From Baffinella frigidus (lineage: Eukaryota > Cryptophyceae > Cryptomonadales > Baffinellaceae): DNA of 10,609 nt. The notes beneath the pieces are model-generated. The model was not told the DNA's origin and did not search any database. It saw only the letters and a program-made list of their open reading frames with translations. Both the position numbers and the translations under genes were made by a program. The stretch is taken from positions 422,506-433,114 of the forward strand of contig MU646478.1 of NCBI GenBank assembly GCA_026770585.1, given 5' to 3'. Below, piece after piece: positions 9,201-10,609 of this stretch; the first letter of the stretch is position 1, and each line of letters begins with the position of its first letter.

Positions 9201-9969
9201 AAAGATGCCACCCGATTCTGGTGGCATTTGCATGGGAGTTGACTCAAGAAACCGTCGATTGGCCCATAAGTTGCCTCCAGGGTGGACAGAGTTTTCCTAT
9301 GGCAGGCCCTGCTCGACGAAGGGGGGGAAAACAAGCGGAGGTTTCGAACACAAGGGACCCTAATTGTTAAGTTAACTGAAGTTGACATACGAGGAGCCGT
9401 CCCTCGACCAGGATCGACTTTTCATGGTCGTTGTCTCCGGACAAGGTCTGCGGAGGACCACACGCCCACACCATTCAGCCCCCACCTTCTGGCGCTGCCT
9501 CAGTGAAACTGGGCTCACCATACATGTATTTTAGTTGCACTTGTGTATTAGGAGACGCAAATGGCAGCGCTGCCGGCAGGAGCGGCGACGACTTTGAAGG
9601 ATACTCGGCTGGTTTCGCCAAAAATTAACCGTTTGCATTTTCTGATGCGGCAGGTGTCACGCTGGGCGGGGCTCGCAATCTACCAAAGCAGGCGAAATTT
9701 GTACGAGGGGGGGGGCTCGCAACCTGGAGGCTGAAGGAGCCAACCACGACCCATACGAGACAAACCGGTATATATACGATTGAGCGGGGCTCAAAACCGG
9801 TATATATACGATTGGGCTGGGCTCAAAACCGGTATATATACGGTTGGGCGGGGCTCAAGACCTCGAGGTTGAGTGCGCCGAAATAGCCATCCTCGCCCTC
9901 CTCCTCGGAAGAGGAGGAGGGTGCGGCGCTCTCCGTGTCAAGCGCGAGCGCCCCGAAATACCCATCCTC
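205..9969 (-). CDS. Nucleolin-like two-RRM, RGG-containing RNA-binding protein, 12 exons (partial gene)
   Basis: Twelve minus-strand exons, each bounded by AG and GT, join into one frame of 396 codons plus one base with no stop. Domain order is: acidic N-terminal region (exons 1-2), charged linker (exon 3), RRM1 (exons 4-6), Asp/Arg linker and RGG segment (exons 7-9), RRM2 (exons 10-12), then the start of a Gly/Arg tail. Intron phases are 0,0,0,0,0,0,1,1,2,2,0, and each junction closes correctly. Acidic stretches plus paired RRMs and RGG repeats are the make-up of nucleolin/Gar2-type nucleolar proteins, which act in pre-rRNA transcription and processing; that role is inferred from the family. 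The RGG segment between the RRMs differs from the usual C-terminal position. The start codon and promoter were not found, and the last visible exon ends in phase 1, so the gene continues beyond 205. A generic RRM protein of another pathway is the main alternative. Confidence 0.85.
682..718 (-). repeat. 5'-edge echo of exon 12
   Basis: After TTTTTTCAG come codons DAGNFEIAGKEV, then divergence. This acceptor has a better T-run than the one used by exon 12 itself. A second, damaged copy without a clear acceptor is at 350-372. Confidence 0.85.
1001..1100. repeat. 20-bp tandem array, five units
   Basis: Five head-to-tail copies of AGATAGGCCCGCCTCGGGAC, with minor changes, start at 1001, 1021, 1041, 1061 and 1081. 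Single or double diverged units also occur near 337, 423 and 529-568 in the same intron. Confidence 0.92.
1329..1396. repeat. GA/GC microsatellite after exon 11
   Basis: GAGAGA and GCGA runs plus an A-run begin about 16 nt downstream of the exon 11 donor in transcription order. On the RNA strand this is a CU/U tract. Confidence 0.9.
1412..1487 (-). CDS. Exon 11: RRM2 beta2-beta3 (RNP1) and alpha2
   Basis: The 76-nt exon enters in phase 2 and leaves in phase 0. After a split Arg codon it reads LGMKDGEFQGYAHVDF, where the RNP1 octamer is QGYAHVDF, then VSEEAASAA (alpha2). RNP1 position 3 is Tyr and position 8 Phe, but position 5 is His rather than an aromatic. The acceptor is CCTCGGCAG and the donor GCTGCG|GTCTGT. 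The intron right after the donor is a long CT-rich tract in RNA sense. Confidence 0.92.
1788..1802 (-). repeat. 5'-edge echo of exon 11
   Basis: CCCCCGGCAG|GCTGGGGTTAAAG resembles the true CCTCGGCAG|GCTGGGCATGAAG. It is short and diverged, but the acceptor and the first seven exon bases agree. Confidence 0.55.
2188..2271 (-). repeat. Two 3'-edge echoes of exon 10
   Basis: At 2225-2271 codons read DFEEALAPYAGIDSI before GATCAG|GTTCCC. At 2188-2199 only GATTCGATCAG before GTCTCA remains. Both keep the GT donor. Confidence 0.85.
2274..2366. repeat. Inverted repeat, ~26-bp arms
   Basis: CTTTTGTGCTATCTTCAGGG on the left pairs imperfectly with CCCCTAAGATAGCAAAAAGG on the right across about 40 bp. 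It lies between exon 10 and its echo. It could be a small foldback element; no target duplication is obvious. Confidence 0.55.
2458..2547 (-). CDS. Exon 10: RRM2 beta1-alpha1-beta2 (RNP2)
   Basis: The 90-nt exon enters in phase 2 and leaves in phase 2. It reads SVFIGRVPRTAGQ, with VFIGRV as RNP2, then MDFEDALAPYAGIDSI, the first helix and the start of beta2. The acceptor is CCGCACAG and the donor GATCAG|GTCTGT. The split codon completes as Arg with exon 11. Its 5' edge is echoed at 2862-2901 and 2662-2701, and its 3' edge at 2225-2271 and 2188-2199. Confidence 0.9.
2662..2701 (-). repeat. 5'-edge echo of exon 10 (near copy)
   Basis: After CCTCACAG come codons SVFIGRVPRTVGQ, then a stop soon after. 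It is a 40-bp copy of the exon 10 start. Confidence 0.88.
2862..2901 (-). repeat. 5'-edge echo of exon 10 (far copy)
   Basis: After CCTCACAG come codons SVFIGRVPRTAGQ. It is the same length as the near copy and has the same following CTCTAGGGCAC, so the two echoes are duplicates of each other. Confidence 0.88.
2955..3159 (-). mobile_element. Dispersed GTTGAC...GTCAAC element, long form
   Basis: Read on the minus strand it starts GTTGACATGCTGGGTTAGC, has a ~120-bp unique core, then GGTACAAATCCGTCAACTTT and GGAGCGGGAAAGAGCCCGG with a TGGTGAG end. The ends match the plus-strand copies at 6149-6340 and 6946-7020. Confidence 0.6.
3223..3795 (-). repeat. Four 3'-edge echoes of exon 9
   Basis: At 3729-3795 codons read SGYGAASRGRDEERG then PNPPSK, but the donor GT is lost (AAAAAC). 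At 3435-3496 they read GYDAASRGRDEERSP then NPPSR, with donor GTGCGT. At 3360-3371 and 3223-3243 only short ends remain, before GTGAGG and GTGCGC. The first echo belongs to a ~210-bp tandem duplication shared with exon 9. Confidence 0.85.
3939..4041 (-). CDS. Exon 9: RG-rich segment and spacer before RRM2
   Basis: The 103-nt exon enters in phase 1 and leaves in phase 2. It reads GARGDRGGRDLYAAS, then GYGAASRSRDEERGPNPPS and a split Lys codon. The acceptor is TCCGCAG and the donor AGCAA|GTACGC. It finishes the RGG block and provides a Pro/Ser spacer, and the Lys codon is completed by the first base of exon 10. Its 3' edge is echoed at 3729-3795, 3435-3496, 3360-3371 and 3223-3243. Confidence 0.85.
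4066..4151. repeat. GA microsatellite
   Basis: GAGAGA and GGGAGG repeats lie just upstream of exon 9 in transcription order, with purines on the plus strand. It would supply a long CU tract before the acceptor. Confidence 0.9.
4178..4201 (-). repeat. 5'-edge echo of exon 9, or a 24-nt microexon
   Basis: After CCCGCAG come codons GGRGDRDG and a possible GTCACG donor. Entering in phase 1 and leaving in phase 1, it would insert eight RG-rich residues between exons 8 and 9 without changing frame. By position and sequence it is also a plausible degenerate copy of the exon 9 start. RNA evidence is needed to choose. Confidence 0.5.
4250..4375. repeat. Telomere-like heptamer array (GGTTTAG / GGTTCAT)
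   Basis: Several GGTTTAG heptamers and about five or six GGTTCAT heptamers stand in tandem, followed by degenerate GTTTAGGG and GTTAAGTGT. The G-rich strand is plus. They resemble plant-type telomere sequence but are intronic. Confidence 0.85.
4395..4456 (-). repeat. 3'-edge echo of exon 8
   Basis: Codons SFREGGEREGGRDRGRG and DRGG precede a GTGAAC donor. It is a slightly expanded copy of the exon 8 tail that still reads as an RGG segment. The distance from the true donor (95 bp) is not a multiple of three, so read-through would leave the RGG frame. Confidence 0.8.
4490..4573 (-). CDS. Exon 8: RGG box
   Basis: The 84-nt exon enters in phase 1 and leaves in phase 1. It reads EPRGGARGRGMERGG, then FREGGDRGRGDRG. 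This is an RGG/RG-rich segment of the kind that binds RNA and is a common target of arginine methyltransferases in nucleolar proteins (family knowledge). The acceptor is CGCGCAG, with a plausible branch site (CTGAC) about 25 bases upstream, and the donor is GGCG|GTACAT. A longer variant of its 3' half lies at 4395-4456. Confidence 0.85.
4605..4626. other. 8-bp stem hairpin upstream of exon 8
   Basis: TCCCGAGA and TCTCGGGA form perfect arms around a 6-base loop. The hairpin lies about 30 nt upstream of the exon 8 acceptor, on the upstream side of the likely branch region. Confidence 0.6.
4687..4895 (-). repeat. Four 3'-edge echoes of exon 7
   Basis: The exon 7 end (GACCGCTTCG|GT) recurs at 4870-4895 (codons DDRGSDRFG, donor GTGCAC), 4800-4826 (HDRVPDRFG, GCGCAG), 4738-4750 (NRFG, GTGAAA) and 4687-4708 (diverged, GCGGGG). 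Two keep GT and two show GC. Confidence 0.82.
4826..4990. repeat. GA microsatellite between exon 7 echoes
   Basis: GAGAGA and GGGAGG runs lie between exon 7 and its echoes, interrupted by one echo at 4870-4895. The purines are on the plus strand. Confidence 0.9.
4997..5069 (-). CDS. Exon 7: Gly/Asp/Arg linker
   Basis: This exon encodes 24 codons plus one base. It reads VTEGQGGGTEDREP, then RRDDRGSDRFG, entering in phase 0 after GCTCGCAG and leaving in phase 1 at TTCG|GTGCTC. It is a low-complexity Asp/Arg segment that introduces the RGG block. The single donor base joins AG of the next exon to give Glu. Its last ~25 bases are echoed four times in the downstream intron. Confidence 0.82.
5095..5355. 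repeat. GA/GT-rich purine tract
   Basis: GAGA, GAGT and GGGA runs with a short GTGCGC stretch fill nearly all of the 286-nt exon 6-7 intron. On the RNA strand it is a CU-rich tract running from donor to acceptor. Confidence 0.9.
5356..5421 (-). CDS. Exon 6: RRM1 beta4 and following linker
   Basis: This exon encodes 22 residues, phase 0. It starts MDGRFIEVYPPW, the fourth RRM strand, which follows directly on the alpha2 end of exon 5, then SRPARQALRQ. The acceptor is GACGTGCAG and the donor CGCCAG|GTCACA. The tail of the upstream intron (AATTGGACGTGCAG-like) is repeated several times in tandem, and a diverged 5' copy of the exon lies at 5630-5682. The downstream intron opens with a CT-rich tract. 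Confidence 0.9.
5422..5535 (-). repeat. ~35-bp tandem repeats of the intron tail upstream of exon 6
   Basis: About three units of a TTACTTATTGTCA-TCTGCACGTCC sequence (plus strand) lie head to tail. In RNA sense each ends GGACGTGCAG, like the real acceptor, so several acceptor-like sites stand in series. Related units recur at 5683-5770. Confidence 0.8.
5630..5682 (-). repeat. 5'-edge echo of exon 6
   Basis: After GACGTGCAG, codons read MDERFIKVNPPWSRPA, a diverged copy of the exon 6 start. It ends before the exon's own donor. Confidence 0.85.
6149..6340 (+). mobile_element. Dispersed GTTGAC...GTCAAC element with ACAGT core
   Basis: The left end is GTTGACATCCTGGGGTT. The right part, GTACAACCCCGTCAACCTT then GAGCCCGGGCTCATGAGACTGGTGA, matches the short form at 6946-7020. 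Between them lies an ACAGT pentamer array (about 6170-6290) in place of the other cores. Confidence 0.6.
6170..6290. repeat. (ACAGT)n microsatellite
   Basis: The tract is made of ACAGT pentamers with interruptions (ACATC, ACCGT). Every junction creates GTAC, so the tract is weakly self-complementary. It sits inside a dispersed element in the exon 5-6 intron. The Tyr/Ser/Thr/Val/Gln repeat frames it generates are artefacts. Confidence 0.9.
6421..6444 (-). repeat. 3'-edge echo of exon 5
   Basis: Codons for IGFDRQE followed by GAG|GTGCCT repeat the end of exon 5, about 110 bp downstream of it in transcription order. Confidence 0.75.
6533..6658 (-). CDS. Exon 5: RRM1 beta2-beta3 (RNP1) and alpha2
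   Basis: This exon encodes 42 residues, phase 0. It reads NCGVVTRVEGMF (loop and beta2), SGRAWVTFED (RNP1, beta3), then PIAATKALGFDRQE (alpha2). In the RNP1 octamer, position 5 is Trp and position 8 is Phe, but position 3 is Arg where an aromatic is usual. The donor is GAG|GTGCGC. The acceptor is ambiguous because GACAGGAG offers AG three bases apart: the first gives ELFE-ENCG, the second ELFE-NCG. The second fits the usual RRM spacing better. Confidence 0.9.
6906..6920 (-). repeat. 3'-edge echo of exon 4 (second, short)
   Basis: CCCCTCGACGTCGAG is followed by GTACCC. This is the exon 4 end with an internal deletion, and the donor hexamer is retained. Confidence 0.65.
6946..7020 (+). mobile_element. 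Dispersed GTTGAC...GTCAAC element, short form
   Basis: It starts GTTGACATGCTGGGTT, continues with GGTACAAATCCGTCAACTTT, and ends with the imperfect hairpin GGCTCACCA-AAC-TGGTGAGCC. This is the coreless version of the copies at 6149-6340 and 2955-3159. Target duplications are not clear. Confidence 0.6.
7048..7101 (-). repeat. 3'-edge echo of exon 4 (first)
   Basis: The copy encodes a diverged RNP2 region (RGVPF) and then PLDVVELFE, ending in the same GAG|GTACCC donor as exon 4. A base gain in the G-run shifts the frame within the copy. It abuts the end of a dispersed GTTGAC element at 6946-7020. Confidence 0.85.
7311..7370 (-). CDS. Exon 4: RRM1 beta1-alpha1 (RNP2)
   Basis: Twenty residues begin with VFVRGIPF, a clear RNP2 motif (beta1), followed by ARPLDVVELFE, the first helix. 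Phase is 0 on both sides. The acceptor is ATTGCAG and the donor GAG|GTACCC. It forms a canonical RRM fold only when joined to exons 5 and 6. The 3' edge is echoed at 7048-7101 and 6906-6920, both keeping the GTACCC donor, and the 5' edge is echoed in inverted orientation at 7751-7780. Confidence 0.9.
7475..7694 (-). repeat. Two 3'-edge echoes of exon 3
   Basis: At 7625-7694 the copy ends GPTGEPGEDIQ and keeps GTGTGC at the donor; its upstream part is alignable as WQHGGRVEGDV in the exon's frame. At 7475-7513 a shorter copy (SGPTGEPGEDIQ) keeps GTGCGT. Both lie downstream of exon 3 in transcription order. Confidence 0.85.
7710..7780 (+). repeat. Inverted echo of exon 4's 5' edge and intron tail
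   Basis: On the plus strand, ACACACGATGCAG is followed by GTGTTCGTGCGGGGCATCCC, matching the minus-strand intron tail and exon 4 start at about 7350-7380. The preceding CACTAAACA-type stretch resembles the intron upstream of exon 4. It is the only echo in the window that is inverted relative to the gene. Confidence 0.8.
7789..7915. repeat. 10-bp GTGTTTSAAG tandem array
   Basis: There are about twelve tandem decamers of the form GTGTTTGAAG, GTGTTTCAAG or GTGTGTGAAG. The array lies in the intron just downstream of the exon 3 donor. It is simple-sequence expansion with no credible coding potential. Confidence 0.85.
7932..8033 (-). CDS. Exon 3: charged linker leading into RRM1
   Basis: This exon encodes 34 residues, phase 0. 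It starts EPQQEERRGERREERQ, then GGDDDSGPTGEPGEDIQ. The acceptor is TTTTTTGCAG with a good T-run, and the donor is ATCCAG|GTGCGC. The last residues (EDIQ) lead directly into the first beta strand of RRM1 in the next exon, as expected for an RRM N-terminal boundary. The Arg/Glu-rich half is a low-complexity charged segment. Three further copies of parts of this exon occur nearby. Confidence 0.85.
8108..8162 (-). repeat. 5'-edge echo of exon 3
   Basis: The acceptor GGGGGCAG is followed by codons for EPQQQE and then RGERREER, close to the exon 3 start. The insertion of GGTGCGT creates a donor-like site inside the copy. The sequence downstream diverges into intron. Confidence 0.8.
8405..8548. mobile_element. 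144-bp MITE-like element, copy 1
   Basis: The terminal inverted repeats start TCATCTCG and pair over about 27 bases with three mismatches. AATT flanks both sides (8401-8404 and 8549-8552) as a target duplication. A matching empty site with a single AATT is present at 8285-8288 in the flanking partial unit. There is no coding capacity, so it is non-autonomous. The superfamily was not assigned. Confidence 0.85.
8671..8814. mobile_element. 144-bp MITE-like element, copy 2
   Basis: This copy matches copy 1 throughout and is flanked by AATT at 8667-8670 and 8815-8818. It lies at the same place in the second 266-bp unit, so it arose by duplication of the unit and not by a second insertion. Confidence 0.85.
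8842..9063 (-). CDS. Exon 2: acidic linker
   Basis: This exon encodes 74 residues, phase 0 at both ends. It starts TLSGDNAGDNDDEKS after a CCTCCGCAG acceptor and ends SVETARARAQ before a GTTCTA donor. It is rich in Asp and Glu (GDNDDEK, SSEGDDEALL) and contains NNYFDAMGL, loosely like the EDGYFGAL motif of exon 1. It has no catalytic motif and reads as a disordered acidic region. An echo of its 5' edge lies at 9401-9447, and two echoes of its 3' edge lie at 8576-8633 and 8310-8367, so both boundaries are marked. The open frame also continues upstream through 9064-9090 to an ATG, so the exon could be longer (see findings). Confidence 0.8.
9157..9285. repeat. Foldback with 16-bp perfect arms
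   Basis: CCACCCTGGAGGCAAC (9157-9172) pairs perfectly with GTTGCCTCCAGGGTGG (9270-9285). A nested 8-bp hairpin, ATGCCACC/GGTGGCAT, lies at 9205-9227. It is in the exon 1-2 intron. Confidence 0.7.
9401..9447 (-). repeat. 5'-edge echo of exon 2
   Basis: This copy has the acceptor CCTCCGCAG followed by codons reading TLSGDNDHEKSILVEG, matching the exon 2 start with a short internal deletion and a few substitutions. It lies about 380 bp upstream of the real exon, in the same orientation. Confidence 0.8.
9764..9859. repeat. 32-bp tandem repeat, three copies, each with TATATATA
   Basis: The unit starts ACCGGTATATATACGATT and continues with a GCGGGGCTCAAA-type sequence. Copies start at 9764, 9796 and 9828. 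On the minus strand each unit gives a GC-rich segment, then TATATATA. The array lies just downstream of the exon 1 donor, and its GAGCCCCGC part resembles the sequence following that donor, so it may be an amplified donor-proximal intron segment. A tandem core-promoter reading is possible but unproven. Confidence 0.75.
9862..9969 (-). CDS. Exon 1 (first visible): acidic N-terminal segment
   Basis: This exon encodes 36 residues in phase 0. It begins with EDGYFGALALDTES, passes through a Ser/Glu run (SSSSEEEGEDG), and ends with a second copy of the motif, EDGYFGALNLE. A motif repeated 25 residues apart next to an acidic serine-rich run is typical of nucleolin-like N-termini, where such stretches are often phosphorylated; phosphorylation is inferred here. 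The donor is GAG|GTCTTG. The acceptor is GGAAG|GAG, an AAG acceptor, which is weaker than the CAG used by the other exons. Two upstream echoes of the 5' edge support this boundary. Upstream exons carrying the start codon are probably missing or unrecognised. Confidence 0.7.
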
Positions 9970-10064
9970 CTTCCGGGGGGGGAGCGTCGGTTATTTTCTT
10001 GGGAGCCATTAGTTGCTTGGAGCCATTTGTGCGACAACTTTCAGACCCCGGCAACTTTCAGAAC

Positions 10065-10252
10065 GCTGGCGCCGAAATACCCATCCTCCTTCCAGGGGAA
10101 AGCGGGGTTTATAAAATAAATGGTCAAGACCCGTCGGTTATTTTCTTGGAGCCATTAGTTCTTTGGATCCTGAGTTGCTTGGAGCTATTTGTGCGGCAAC
10201 TTTCAGACCCCGACAACTTTCAGAACGCCATGTCGAGCGCTAGCGCCCATCC
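10065..10252 (-). repeat. Upstream echoes of exon 1's 5' edge within a ~147-bp tandem repeat
   Basis: At 10065-10088 the acceptor context GGAAG|GAGGATGGG and the codons for EDGYFGA recur, then diverge. At 10227-10252 a deleted version keeps GATGGG, GCGCT and CTCGACA. The flanking intron (ACTTTCAGA, GGAGCCATT, TTATTTTCTTGG blocks) is also duplicated, at about 9985-10066 and 10132-10228, which gives the ~147-bp period. Confidence 0.7.
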
Positions 10253-10609
10253 ACACGGTGGACTACGAACCTTTCATCAAAAGTCAACTTATCTGAAGAC
10301 AATTGACTTTCAGTATTTTTCTAATGCAAATCGGTCACGTAACACCCCGGAATCCGGGGTCATCGAAACCCTCGTAGCCCACCGAGTGGGTACCCAGCCT
10401 CCTTTTGCAGTGGGAACCCGCCGATCTCTGTCAGCCACGCTTTCGCGGAGTCGTTCCACTCGAGACTGGGAGAGGGAGTATTTTACATGTGGGGTTGTTA
10501 AATTTAGTACCAGACACGGGCAGGCGTGGTCACGTAACTGGCGGAATTCCGCCAGATACGTGACCAAACGCCCCTATTGTGTGAAAATGACTACACCCCT
10601 CTTTTTTTT
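10253..10609. other. Upstream flank or upstream intron, no gene recognised
   Basis: Apart from two palindromes and a terminal T-run, I see no supported exon. A minus-strand open frame of about 85 codons spans the palindromes and has no recognisable motif, so I do not call it. This stretch could hold the promoter and first exon or be further intron. Confidence 0.4.
10527..10566. promoter_or_regulatory. 40-bp near-perfect palindrome
   Basis: TGGTCACGTA and TACGTGACCA flank CTGGCGGAATTCCGCCAG, with 19 of 20 pairs matched. A second perfect palindrome, ACCCCGGA-A-TCCGGGGT, lies at 10344-10360 just after another GGTCACGTAAC. The repeated CACGTA context suggests protein-binding sites, but a foldback element is equally possible. 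Confidence 0.5.

Noticed and set aside
8951-9370. Plus-strand 139-codon open frame
   Set aside because: It is antisense to exon 2 and the foldback, and has no recognisable motif.
10310-10567. 85-codon minus-strand open frame as a first exon
   Set aside because: It crosses two palindromes, shows no acidic or other family feature, and has no convincing donor leading to exon 1.

Overview
This is eukaryotic nuclear DNA, most likely from a GC-rich photosynthetic protist (alga). I base this on spliceosomal introns with GT..AG ends, long purine microsatellites, plant-type telomere-like heptamers (TTTAGGG variants) inside introns, and GC-rich exons. I cannot name the species. There is no sign of bacterial gene organisation, and I found no tRNA or rRNA.

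Almost the whole window is one gene on the minus strand, running from about 9969 down to 205 and open at both ends. Twelve exons can be placed by eye: 9862-9969, 8842-9063, 7932-8033, 7311-7370, 6533-6658, 5356-5421, 4997-5069, 4490-4573, 3939-4041, 2458-2547, 1412-1487 and 205-283. Joined in order, they give a single stop-free frame of 1189 nt (396 codons plus one base), and every intron phase matches across its junction. The product is a nucleolin-like RNA-binding protein: an acidic N-terminal region with a repeated EDGYFGAL motif, a charged linker, RRM1, an Asp/Arg and RGG-rich linker, RRM2, and the beginning of another Gly/Arg-rich tail at the low-coordinate edge. Both RRMs become complete only after splicing, which is the best evidence for the model.

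The remaining ~89% is intron, and it is highly structured. Nearly every intron carries partial, degenerate copies of the exon edges next to it ('echoes'). Copies of an exon's 3' edge with its GT donor lie downstream of the exon. Copies of its 5' edge with its AG acceptor lie upstream. I count about twenty donor-side and nine acceptor-side echoes, and one acceptor-side echo that is inverted. Some belong to clear tandem duplications with periods near 266, 210 and 147 bp.

Inside this framework sit a 144-bp inverted-repeat element with an AATT target duplication and a preserved empty site, a three-copy dispersed element with a variable core, several tandem arrays (10, 20, 21, 32 and ~36-bp units, an ACAGT pentamer, heptamers), GA/CT tracts that all have purines on the plus strand, and a nearly perfect 40-bp palindrome near the upstream edge.
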